Source of the DNA: Micavibrio aeruginosavorus | GTDB lineage: Bacteria > Pseudomonadota > Alphaproteobacteria > Micavibrionales > Micavibrionaceae | Assembly: GCA_016432265.1 (NCBI GenBank) | Contig: CP066681.1 | Location: 2,382,342-2,446,341 of the forward strand | DNA: 64,000 bases | Direction: 5' to 3' | Part shown: positions 17,612-25,253 of the stretch, piece after piece | Layout: every line of letters begins with the position of its first letter | Position numbering within the stretch: the first letter of the stretch is position 1 | Translations under genes and position numbers: made by a program | Notes under the pieces: model-generated | The model's database searches: none | What the model was told of the DNA's origin: nothing | Seen by the model: only the letters and a program-made list of their open reading frames with translations

Positions 17612-18250
17612 ATGAAAAAATATATTTATTTCTCAACACTTTGTCTGAATATTCTCTTGCTGGCCAGTCTTTTTGCGACAACAGCAAATGCGGCCTGCTC
17701 GGGCGGGTACGTGCGCAGCCCGCAGAATGACTATATATGCGAAAGCTTCCCCGCCCCGCCCCCGGCTGGCCCGCCAGCTCCCGGTGGCAGCGACGAAAAA
17801 CCTATCCCCTTGTTTCCTGATTGCAAAGGCGACGACGCCATTTGCTTTGGCGGGGGAAAAGCGGCCACCTGGACGGACGACAAAACCGGCAACACATGCT
17901 CTAGCACAGCCACTGTCCTTCCCAACGGCAAGTGCGGCGAACATTACATCGGCAATCAATATATGGGTGCCTATAACGGCTATGCGGATTTTGTCTGCAT
18001 CAAAGGCACGTGGACCAAGCGCTGGGGCAGTTGCGAAGACTCAAAAGGCTGTTCCGTCAAGCTTACCTCTTCCTGGTCGGGCAGTGACTCATCACGTTGC
18101 TCGGCACAAATCACAGACGATGCCAGCCTGGTACCCAACGGCACGTCCATTACCAAATCAAACGAGCTGTCCGATAGTACCGGCAGCATTACTTTCAAGT
18201 GTGATGGTGGTAACTGGAATAGGGTAAGCAGCACCTGCACGAAGAAATGA
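17612..18250 (+). CDS. secreted cysteine-rich protein with duplicated module
   Basis: 212 residues. A clear Sec signal peptide (Lys-Lys, then a hydrophobic core ending FATTANA) is followed by a Pro/Gly-rich stretch and a Cys-rich region. Two modules share the same plan: Cys-Ser, about 8 residues, LPNG or VPNG, a Gly/Ser stretch, F-x-C, Gly, Trp, and a closing Cys. The plan (PNG ... FxC..G.W ... C) vaguely recalls eukaryotic-type CCP/Sushi modules, but this is inference only. Predicted disulfide-bonded, exported to periplasm or outside. The 5' end and leader are AT-rich (GAGGGG about ten bases before the ATG), unlike neighbouring genes. Monocistronic. Confidence 0.72.
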   Translation: MKKYIYFSTLCLNILLLASLFATTANAACSGGYVRSPQNDYICESFPAPPPAGPPAPGGSDEKPIPLFPDCKGDDAICFGGGKAATWTDDKTGNTCSSTATVLPNGKCGEHYIGNQYMGAYNGYADFVCIKGTWTKRWGSCEDSKGCSVKLTSSWSGSDSSRCSAQITDDASLVPNGTSITKSNELSDSTGSITFKCDGGNWNRVSSTCTKK

Positions 18251-18263
18251 AAACGGCCCCGTC

Positions 18264-18301
18264 CACCCTTTAAACTCTCCGCCCTTTAAACTCTAAGGGT
18301 G
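18264..18301. terminator. hairpin with internal direct repeat between convergent genes
   Basis: CACCCTT at 18264-18270 pairs with AAGGGTG at 18295-18301. The interval contains a direct repeat of CCCTTTAAACTCT (18266-18278 and 18282-18294). It lies between the convergent secreted-protein gene and the minus-strand 88-residue gene, so a shared terminator is the likely role. There is no strong T run. Confidence 0.4.
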
Positions 18302-18568
18302 TCAGGGTTTGATCGCGTTGCCGGTCTTTCTTACAACGGGCTGTTTGTCGGCCCTGAGTTCGGCAAGAGCCTGCTTCAGTTCAGGGGGAAGTTTTTCCTC
18401 ATCCCCAGGCTCCAGAAAATCATCCGGATCGGAGTGATAAATATCTATCTCCCCCTCAGCGATCAGCAGCTTTCGCAGATGGGCCGACTCCTCCGCCGTC
18501 AGGGCGTTGCCCATCGGACTGACCTTATCCAGATATTCCTGCGATGGCGATTTCTTGTCCTGACCCAT
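18302..18568 (-). CDS. small acidic protein, last gene of the PDE/GGDEF unit
   Basis: 88 residues, hydrophilic and acidic in the middle (IYHSDPDDFLEPGDEEK) with flanking helices and no signal peptide. GGGAG precedes the ATG at 18568. It starts only 22 bases after the stop of the 1533-residue gene and is surely in its operon. Size and acidity would suit a chaperone or partner of the large protein, but that is inference. No family recognised. Confidence 0.65.
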   Translation of the reverse strand: MGQDKKSPSQEYLDKVSPMGNALTAEESAHLRKLLIAEGEIDIYHSDPDDFLEPGDEEKLPPELKQALAELRADKQPVVRKTGNAIKP

Positions 18569-18590
18569 GATGCGCTCCCTTGCCTGATAT

Positions 18591-21500
18591 CTATAAGACC
18601 ATATTACGATTATTTTGTGCGGCTGCCACCTTGAATCTCGGATCGCTCCCGGCATCCGGAGCCTCAATGACGCCGGCGGTGGTGCTGGCCGCCTTGAATT
18701 GTTCCCCGACTTTGGGAATGTTTCCAGCCACGACATAGGTATCGCCTGCGCCCGACGACCCCAGTTCACGCCCCCCGTTCTTGACAGCCGGTTTTACCGA
18801 CTCATCTTCACGCGGACGCTCGACATAATTCTGGCGACTGGCCGCCGGGCGGGTCTCCGCCCCGCGCGTTTCCGCGGCTTTGGATTCTGTCCCCCCGGCT
18901 GCCGCCGGCTTGAGGGGCGTCCGCGTCGATGGCCCTTCGGCAGGCTTCGCAGGCACGTCAACAGCGGGGGCAGTCGTCCGCGCCGGCGCTCTCGCGGAAG
19001 ATTCGGGGCCGCCGGCCGTCTTGTTTTCGTAAGCCCGCAAATCCGCGGATGAAGCCACCTTGGGCGCCGCCGCAGCAGCCATCTTGTTCTCATACGCCCG
19101 CAACTCGCCGGGTGAGGATGCTTTAGGAGTCGCCGCCGGCTGCGCAGCCACTCGCGTTGAAGGCCCGTCGGCAGATTTGACGGTCAGAGCCTGTTCTTTT
19201 TTATCGGCATCGAACTTCGCCTGCAGCTTTTCCTGCAACCCGACCGCTTCCCCGACCTTATTGCCGGCCTTGCTGCCGCCCCACGCTCCGGCGATTGCGC
19301 CGCCGATACCGCCGATGAAACCGCCGATTACAGCCCCCGGCGCAGCGCCCACAACGCCGAAGAAAGCGCCGATAGCCGCCCCGGCGGCGGCGCCGGCCTT
19401 GGCCCCGACAATCCCCCCGGCAGCGGCGCCAGCGACGCCGCCCGTCGTGCCGGATATAGCCTCGGCGGCACGTTTGCCGTCACCCTGCTTTTCGGCGATC
19501 TTGTAATCGATGGCACCCGACGCCACAGACAAGGCAACGCCAACAGGCGCCGCGACACGCCCCAGTTTCGAAGCCGACTGCATGGTCTGGCTGGCCGCCT
19601 TCAGGGATCTAAGCCCATCCCCGCCATCCACGGCAATCGCGCTCACATCGGCCGCAATGCCGGCCTGCGCCAGCGTCCTGGTTTCCTTGTTCGCCAGATC
19701 GGCCTTGGCCGTTCCGCCTTCGCCGAATTTCTCAGTCAGACTGTAGACCCCCATGCCCACGCCAACGCCGGATCCCGCGCTGCCCATGCGCCCTTCAAGC
19801 CGCGCTGGCATCGGCCTGGACAATGCGTCGGCATCGACCCGCGGCGTTTCCGTCGACGCCCTCACCTCGGCATCGACGTCAGCGGCAACGACAGCCGCTA
19901 CCGCGGCGACAGCGGTCGCGGCCACCGGAACGGCTTCCACCACCACCGCAGGGGTTGATTTCTCGCCCGGCTGCGATGCGGACGGCTTCTGCATGCCGTT
20001 TTGCTGCATGATCTCGGAATCGCGCAAAGCCCCCATGCTTTTGTCGGCCTGTTCGCGCACCGCGGAAATTTGCGCGGCTCCGCCCGCCGGATCTTTCACC
20101 GGTGCCGATTCGACTACGCTACGAATGCCGTTGACGCGCCCTTTGACCGCCCTGTCCGTGGATAGGTCGCGGTCTTTGGGATCGCCGATATCGGCAAAGC
20201 TCTTCAAACCCTTTTTATCGATATGCGCGCGCAAGTCCTCGTCTATATGAACGCCGCGCTGCTCAAGGAATTTGTCCACGGGCTGGCGGTTCAGTTCTTC
20301 AACCCGACTGGCGATATCCTTCTCGATTCCCTTGATCATATCCGGCGACATGAACACCGGCTTGCCGTCGGCGCCGACCGCCGCCGGTTTCATCAGGACG
20401 CTGAAATTGCCTCCGCCGTGATGGGCGATCGTATAGGGCTTCGGCCCCGCGCCTGCGTCGAACCCGGCCTTCTTCATCGAGTTTTCGATGATGTCATTGC
20501 CGAAATGACGCAATACCAAATCGGCATTATGATGCCCAAGATCGTTGTTCAGCCCCGCCAGATTGTGAAAAGAAACCGCCATGACGTGCGGGGATACATC
20601 CTGCATCCCTTTCAGACCCGCCTTGGCCAGCCCTTGCCTGACATCGGGATCGCTCGGATCGAACTGCCTCTTGAACTCCTCGTTTTCCGCCGCATACATC
20701 TCCACCATTTTCGGAATGTCATTCGGCATCAGGGCCTGCGCCGACGGATCGACAGGGGTCAAGGCATGCGCGCTTTGCTCGACGAAGAATTTTTCAGCGC
20801 CGCTCAAAGGGCGGCCTGCCGGCTTTACGTTCTCAAGAGCGATGGCGGCGCGACGTTCGTCAATCCCTGCCAGCGGTGCCGCCGCAACCGGACGCCGCGC
20901 CCCGACCGGATCAGATTTCGCGATCGCATCCGGCACATCGGCATGCACGATCGGCGTCGTCCCTGCCTGAGCGGCGACCTTCTCGATATAAGCTTGCGTC
21001 CCGGCCAATCCCTGCTTGAGATTGGGGTTATGCAGCGGGTTATCGTGGCGCAAGACTGCGCTTATAATTTTTGATTTCTTAATTTCGTCATTGACAACCT
21101 TGTCGATCGCAGTCTGACGATCCACTCCGTCCGCGACCTTTAATTCGCCCTTATCGATCTTCTCCGCGACATCGCTGCGAATGCTCGCTTCGTCAACCGT
21201 GCCAAGACGTTCATGACCGATTCTGGTTTTCGCAGCCTTGATCTTATCGTCAAGCTCCTGAATGATGTTGTGCGGGTTCTCGATTTTGCGCATGTCCTGA
21301 ATGGCCAGCGCCGCGCCGAATCCGTTACGCACGGGGTCATCCGGCGCCTTCAGGTGCGGGTGATCCTGCAACCCCATGCCCGCGACTTTCTTCTCGACCC
21401 CGTTATGCATGCTATCGGTCAGCTTCTTCAGCGCGTCCGGATCATCGACCCCGGTGAAAATCAGACGCAATTCATCGCCGCCGGTGCGGATCGGGATGAT

Positions 21501-23192
21501 CTTAGCCCCGGGCGGCAAGCCATCGCGCAGACTGTCGACCATGGAATCGGAAAGCACCTTGACGGCGCGATCCGTCATATGCTCGGCGTCGGCCTTATTG
21601 ACGGCCTCGACCGGGACGTTCCGCTCCGCGGCTATACGGCGGCGGTATTCATCATTGGTTCCGCCCATGTTTGAGAAATCGACTTCAGCCATCGCAATCG
21701 GCTTGTTCATTTCCTTGGCATACAGATGCGCGAGTCCTGTGGCACTATAGGCGTGTTCTTTCTTCATGTAGCCCGTGACGACTTCGGGCCTGTTGCGCGA
21801 AAGTTCCATATCCTCGACGAATTTTTTCAACGCAGGATCGGAATCCGGTAAATATTTCCGGATCAACTCGCTGCGTAACTCCGCCGGGCTCAGGAATCCT
21901 TTCTTCTCCCATACCCCCTTCACATCGCGCAACACGTCATCGGTGTTCTGCGGGTACTGCACGCCCGGATTACGTTTCTGCGCCTCGGCGCGAGCGTCGT
22001 CAGGCAAGATGAATTGCTGCAAGTAACGTTTGACCTCGTCACCCTCCATGATTGCATCGAAACTGACGGCCTTGGGTTTCAAGGGCGGCTCCGCCGGCTT
22101 CGGCGCAGCGGCGGCAGCGGCCAGACGCTGCTCGGTTTCCTTGCGCAAAGCCATAAAGGCGTCATTGGCGGTTTCGCGCCCTGCGTCCGAGGCAAAACCC
22201 TCCTTGCCGACAATATTGTCGAGGAAAAATTTTCGCGCGCCATCCGTCGTAAAATCGAGATTGCCGCCCGCCTTCCGCACTTCGGCAGTCAGCAATTCGC
22301 TCAAGACCTTGTTGGATTTCATGCTCAGCGACGACCCGGCAAGGTCGGCATCGGAAACCATCGCCGCCATCTGCGTCATTTTTGGATCGCGCTCAAGCGC
22401 GGCCTGCAGGTCGGCAAACTTGTTGTCCTTGTCAACCTTGCCCCAGTCGGCAGGGCGACCTTCGCGCTGCGCCTGCGCGGCTTCTTTCAGCACGGCATGA
22501 GGGCCGTTCGGGCTCGTGGTTTTCAGAATGGTATGGATGGTCTTGATGTCCTGCGCCGCCAGCCCGGCCTCCTGCAGCAAAGGCAGCATTTTGTCGAATG
22601 ATTTTTCCTCATTAAACAAAGGATCGTGAGGCGGGTTGCCGTGACCGTCATGGTCAAGATCGTGGCCGATCGCAGCGATAAATGTCAGCGCCTGTTCTTT
22701 CTTGCTGAGGGACGTGCCGCCGCGGTTGGCGCCGACCATATCGTTGTTCTTTTCAAGCAGGTTGGCCGTGTAGGCCGCAACGTCGGTGTAGTGGAACTGG
22801 CTGTGATAATCGGGTGTGGAGGCAAGTCTCATTTCGGCCCGCGCCGAAACCAGGATCATCGCCTTGTATTCAGGGCTGTTTTTATCCAACCCCAATTTTT
22901 CAGCGTGATGCATGGCAAGCGCCGGCAAGCTCGGGCGCCCGGTTTCACGATATTGCTCGATATGGATGCGGGTGAAATCTTCCGCCGTCTGCAGCGGGTT
23001 GCCGCCAGCACGGAAGAAAACGCCCCCGGTCTGGGAAAAGTTGCGATCCAGAGCCTCGATATCGCGCAGGACTGTCTGAACATTTTCATGACCGGCGAAC
23101 GAAGCGGCCGCGTTCGGGTTCTGCTGCACGACACGGCTGACTTCAGCGGCGGCGCGCCGGGCGGCTTCGGAAGGATTGAGAGGCCCCGCCAC
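18591..23192 (-). CDS. giant multidomain protein: class-I-PDE-like HD domain, two GGDEF-like domains, glycine-zipper segment
   Basis: 1533 residues starting at GTG, which overlaps the TAG of the preceding small gene (TAGTG) with GAGGTGG upstream. Residues 125-290 carry the metal ligands of cyclic-nucleotide phosphodiesterases: YHSQFHYTDV (129-138), GHDLDHDGHGN (176-186, fitting HDxxHxGxxN) and a late Asp in SDADL. Residues 495-635 look like a GGDEF domain with AEVDFSNMGGTND and signature RTGGDELRLI (569-578). Residues 865-940 are a second, degenerate GGDEF (Asp replaced by Ser in MAVSFHNL; HHGGGNFSVLM). A hydrophobic Val/Ala stretch lies at 1084-1106, and a long G-x-x-x-G glycine zipper at 1250-1310. 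The tail (1340-1533) is disordered with two RAYENK repeats and two GPSTR repeats. No signal peptide. Nucleotide signalling plus membrane insertion is plausible; effector status is speculative. Confidence 0.8.
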   Translation of the reverse strand: MAGPLNPSEAARRAAAEVSRVVQQNPNAAASFAGHENVQTVLRDIEALDRNFSQTGGVFFRAGGNPLQTAEDFTRIHIEQYRETGRPSLPALAMHHAEKLGLDKNSPEYKAMILVSARAEMRLASTPDYHSQFHYTDVAAYTANLLEKNNDMVGANRGGTSLSKKEQALTFIAAIGHDLDHDGHGNPPHDPLFNEEKSFDKMLPLLQEAGLAAQDIKTIHTILKTTSPNGPHAVLKEAAQAQREGRPADWGKVDKDNKFADLQAALERDPKMTQMAAMVSDADLAGSSLSMKSNKVLSELLTAEVRKAGGNLDFTTDGARKFFLDNIVGKEGFASDAGRETANDAFMALRKETEQRLAAAAAAPKPAEPPLKPKAVSFDAIMEGDEVKRYLQQFILPDDARAEAQKRNPGVQYPQNTDDVLRDVKGVWEKKGFLSPAELRSELIRKYLPDSDPALKKFVEDMELSRNRPEVVTGYMKKEHAYSATGLAHLYAKEMNKPIAMAEVDFSNMGGTNDEYRRRIAAERNVPVEAVNKADAEHMTDRAVKVLSDSMVDSLRDGLPPGAKIIPIRTGGDELRLIFTGVDDPDALKKLTDSMHNGVEKKVAGMGLQDHPHLKAPDDPVRNGFGAALAIQDMRKIENPHNIIQELDDKIKAAKTRIGHERLGTVDEASIRSDVAEKIDKGELKVADGVDRQTAIDKVVNDEIKKSKIISAVLRHDNPLHNPNLKQGLAGTQAYIEKVAAQAGTTPIVHADVPDAIAKSDPVGARRPVAAAPLAGIDERRAAIALENVKPAGRPLSGAEKFFVEQSAHALTPVDPSAQALMPNDIPKMVEMYAAENEEFKRQFDPSDPDVRQGLAKAGLKGMQDVSPHVMAVSFHNLAGLNNDLGHHNADLVLRHFGNDIIENSMKKAGFDAGAGPKPYTIAHHGGGNFSVLMKPAAVGADGKPVFMSPDMIKGIEKDIASRVEELNRQPVDKFLEQRGVHIDEDLRAHIDKKGLKSFADIGDPKDRDLSTDRAVKGRVNGIRSVVESAPVKDPAGGAAQISAVREQADKSMGALRDSEIMQQNGMQKPSASQPGEKSTPAVVVEAVPVAATAVAAVAAVVAADVDAEVRASTETPRVDADALSRPMPARLEGRMGSAGSGVGVGMGVYSLTEKFGEGGTAKADLANKETRTLAQAGIAADVSAIAVDGGDGLRSLKAASQTMQSASKLGRVAAPVGVALSVASGAIDYKIAEKQGDGKRAAEAISGTTGGVAGAAAGGIVGAKAGAAAGAAIGAFFGVVGAAPGAVIGGFIGGIGGAIAGAWGGSKAGNKVGEAVGLQEKLQAKFDADKKEQALTVKSADGPSTRVAAQPAATPKASSPGELRAYENKMAAAAAPKVASSADLRAYENKTAGGPESSARAPARTTAPAVDVPAKPAEGPSTRTPLKPAAAGGTESKAAETRGAETRPAASRQNYVERPREDESVKPAVKNGGRELGSSGAGDTYVVAGNIPKVGEQFKAASTTAGVIEAPDAGSDPRFKVAAAQNNRNMVL

Positions 23193-23377
23193 TACGCCAC
23201 CTCGCCCTTGTGCATGCCCAGCAGGGAAAGATAGACCGGCTCAATAGCTTGAATCGCCGCCTGTTCTTCAAGGGACAGACGATCCCACTGCCCGTACAAC
23301 TCGTTCAAAGCCACGGACGCGCTGGCAAGATCACCGGCAGCCAGGAACCCTTCTATAGCTTTAATATCAAACGCCAA
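23192..23377 (-). CDS. small protein coupled to the giant PDE/GGDEF gene
   Basis: 61 residues, start TTG with AGGG about seven bases upstream. It is helical and mildly acidic (SVALNELYGQWDRLSLEEQAA) with no signal peptide. Its stop codon shares one base with the GTG start of the 1533-residue gene, so the two are translationally coupled. Likely a partner or chaperone of the large protein (inference). No family recognised. A promoter-like -10 lies about 40 bases upstream. Confidence 0.65.
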   Translation of the reverse strand: MAFDIKAIEGFLAAGDLASASVALNELYGQWDRLSLEEQAAIQAIEPVYLSLLGMHKGEVA

Positions 23378-23416
23378 AACTGACCCTTCAGCCCCCTATT
23401 AATATTTTGTTAGCCC

Positions 23417-23460
23417 ATTATACAGGGGCAGGATTTAAAACGCGGTTAAGGCTGCGTTAA
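23417..23460 (-). promoter_or_regulatory. promoter with CtrA-like box before the PDE/GGDEF unit
   Basis: On the minus strand a perfect TATAAT -10 (23417-23422) lies about 40 bases before the start of the 61-residue gene. Upstream at 23446-23460 is TTAA-N7-TTAA, the full consensus box of the alphaproteobacterial cell-cycle regulator CtrA, 23 bases from the -10. It overlaps the stop codon of the upstream RluA gene. The box match is exact, but such a short motif can occur by chance. Confidence 0.5.
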
Positions 23461-24128
23461 AAAGGGCAGGGTGCCGCAAACCGGCGTTCCCGGCCGTCTG
23501 CCGGGTGCAGGAGCGTCAAGCTTTCGGCATGAAGCTGCAAGCGCCCGGCGGCGCCGAAGGCCGCCTCATGGGCATAAAGCGCATCGCCGAGAATCGGGTG
23601 ACCCAGCGCCAGCATATGCACCCGTAGCTGATGCGTACGGCCGGTTAGCGGGAAAAGGCGCACCCGCGTAGCCTGCGTCTCGCGGGCAATCACTTCCCAC
23701 CTTGTTTGAGCATGTTTGCCCCGCTCATGATCGACACGCTGCCGCGGCATATGATCCCGGTCGTCGCCCAGCGGCAGATCGACCTCCCCCGCCGGTTCGC
23801 CGATGACGCCCCAGACCCGCGCGCAGTACGTCTTTGCCGCCGTTCGAGCTTCGAACTGCGCCGCAACGCGGGCGTGCGCCTCCTTGTTCAGCGCCATAAC
23901 CACGATGCCTGAAGTATCCTTGTCGAGGCGATGAATGGTCGATGCCAGTGGATAAGCTTCGCGAACACGGGATTGAAGGCAATCGCTTAAAGCCGGATGC
24001 CGCCCCGGGACATGCAAAAGACCGCTTGGCTTGTTCAGCACGAGCAAATGTCCATCCCGGTATATCACTTCGATATAAGGATCAAGCGGCGGATTATAGA
24101 CGACAGGCTGGCTCAGGAAATCAGTCAT
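23457..24128 (-). CDS. RluA-family pseudouridine synthase without S4 domain
   Basis: 223 residues. The catalytic Asp is in STIHRLDKDTSGIVV, and the other family blocks are VLNKPSGLLHVPG, GRTHQLRVHM and HPILGDALY. It lacks the N-terminal S4 domain, as RluA itself (23S U746 and tRNA U32) does, in contrast to the S4-bearing paralogue at 47971-48960. The ATG at 24128 has a poor ribosome binding site. A longer in-frame opening upstream would overlap the unknown gene at 24182-24703 and is rejected. Confidence 0.88.
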   Translation of the reverse strand: MTDFLSQPVVYNPPLDPYIEVIYRDGHLLVLNKPSGLLHVPGRHPALSDCLQSRVREAYPLASTIHRLDKDTSGIVVMALNKEAHARVAAQFEARTAAKTYCARVWGVIGEPAGEVDLPLGDDRDHMPRQRVDHERGKHAQTRWEVIARETQATRVRLFPLTGRTHQLRVHMLALGHPILGDALYAHEAAFGAAGRLQLHAESLTLLHPADGRERRFAAPCPF

Positions 24129-24181
24129 GACATTGCGGCCGAGAATAGCCTGTTTTTTCTGAAACAGCGAGAAATCTTGCC

Positions 24182-24703
24182 CTAAAAACTGTGATGCCTC
24201 ACAACAGCCGGGGCAGCGGCTGGCGACGGGGCGGCTGGCCGCAACGCCTTCAACAGGCTTTCCGCCATCGGGCGGCGATGATCGCCCGGCAAAGCCCGGG
24301 CGAAGGCTTCCATGTCCGCGGGCCGGATCGTAAACTGCACATGGTCGTGCGTTGAAAGTTGCGGTGCGACCATGCTGGCCAGATCGCTGCGGGTGGCCTG
24401 CTGGAATATATCCTGCATCACATCGCTGCTGGCGCGCCTTACCTGCTGGGCGCCCACGTTCAAACCGAGATAGGACAAACCCCGGTTGGCGATCTCCGCC
24501 CAGGCTGAAACGGTATCCTGATCGGCGCTTACCGGCGTCTTCATGATCACACAACCATCCGGGGTGCGTTCCGCCTGCAATTGCTTCAAGTACCCTACCA
24601 CCCTGCTGGTCAGGTCGGGCGACGATGCGCCGCCGCGACAAGCCTCGAAAAGGTCATCTATCGTCTTGTGCATTTCAGCCAGATTACCTTCCGGATCTAC
24701 CAT
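24182..24703 (-). CDS. hypothetical protein, 173 residues
   Basis: Soluble protein with an N-terminal helical segment (NLAEMHKTIDDLFEACRGG), a central mixed region and a Pro/Ala-rich C-terminus (RPAAPSPAAAPAVV). No signal peptide, membrane segment or recognised motif. GGAG lies nine bases before the ATG. It is 53 bases upstream of the RluA gene on the same strand and divergent from the zinc-type cluster. Function unknown. Confidence 0.65.
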   Translation of the reverse strand: MVDPEGNLAEMHKTIDDLFEACRGGASSPDLTSRVVGYLKQLQAERTPDGCVIMKTPVSADQDTVSAWAEIANRGLSYLGLNVGAQQVRRASSDVMQDIFQQATRSDLASMVAPQLSTHDHVQFTIRPADMEAFARALPGDHRRPMAESLLKALRPAAPSPAAAPAVVRHHSF

Positions 24704-24756
24704 GAATCACCACTCCGTAAGAATAGTTGCGCCCCTAACACTGTATCGCGGAGTGG

Positions 24757-24770
24757 TTAACATATTGTAA
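24757..24770. promoter_or_regulatory. imperfect AT-rich palindrome in the divergent promoter region of the zinc-type cluster
   Basis: TTAACATATTGTAA matches its own reverse complement at 10 of 14 positions. It lies in the 160-base gap between the divergent unknown gene and the DUF2946-like gene. Fur-family zinc regulators bind AT-rich dyads of about this kind, so a Zur-type operator is possible. A TTGACT element is at 24830-24835 but no good -10 follows. Confidence 0.3.
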
Positions 24771-24863
24771 GCTTGGGATAAAGAAAGGCCGATGGCCCCC
24801 ATGCTAGCCACCGCCTACCGTCTGCCGGCTTGACTTTTTCCTGCGTTCGTACTCTTTAGCGTC

Positions 24864-25202
24864 ATGGTTTTCAGAAAAAGCATGGGCCGCTTCCTGCTGA
24901 TGGTGATGCTGGTAATGCAAATTGCATTATCCCAGCACGCCGCCGTGCATTTTTTGGAAGGGGCGCATGGCCACCCTCTCCATGACCAGGAGCAAGGGCA
25001 GGATCACAAATCCGGCAACGACGCGCCCTGCCAGCTTTGCCTTCTTTCAAAAAACTTCTCTAAAACACTGACCTCCGCAGAACCGGATGTTTTCTTTGCG
25101 GGGCGCGCAATCGCCGGAAATGCCGTTCTGCCTCCCCCCGCCTTTGTGGACGGCGCACCGTCGCCTTACATAGCGCGCGGCCCTCCCGCTTCTTCTGCCT
25201 GA
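24864..25202 (+). CDS. DUF2946-like small exported protein, first gene of zinc-type cluster
   Basis: 112 residues. An N-terminal hydrophobic segment (FLLMVMLVMQIALS) is followed by a His-rich stretch with HAAVHF, HGHPLH and DHK, and then CQLCLL, a CxxC pair typical of DUF2946-like proteins in metal loci. It is probably membrane-anchored or periplasmic, with His and Cys ready to bind metal. It lies 51 bases before the porin gene and appears to open the cluster. Ribosome binding site is weak. Function inferred from composition and context only. Confidence 0.6.
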   Translation: MVFRKSMGRFLLMVMLVMQIALSQHAAVHFLEGAHGHPLHDQEQGQDHKSGNDAPCQLCLLSKNFSKTLTSAEPDVFFAGRAIAGNAVLPPPAFVDGAPSPYIARGPPASSA

Positions 25203-25253
25203 ACAGAAATAAACTCTTAATATCCCGTTTTCAGGACAGAAAAGGAGACAACC

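Noticed and set aside
20223..21074. 283-codon plus-strand frame inside the giant minus-strand gene
   Set aside because: Antisense shadow with Arg/His-rich composition; the minus-strand gene has recognisable domains throughout.
24129..24641. In-frame N-terminal extension of the RluA gene
   Set aside because: It would overlap the unknown gene at 24182-24703 and the residues do not match RluA proteins; the ATG at 24128 gives the expected N-terminus.
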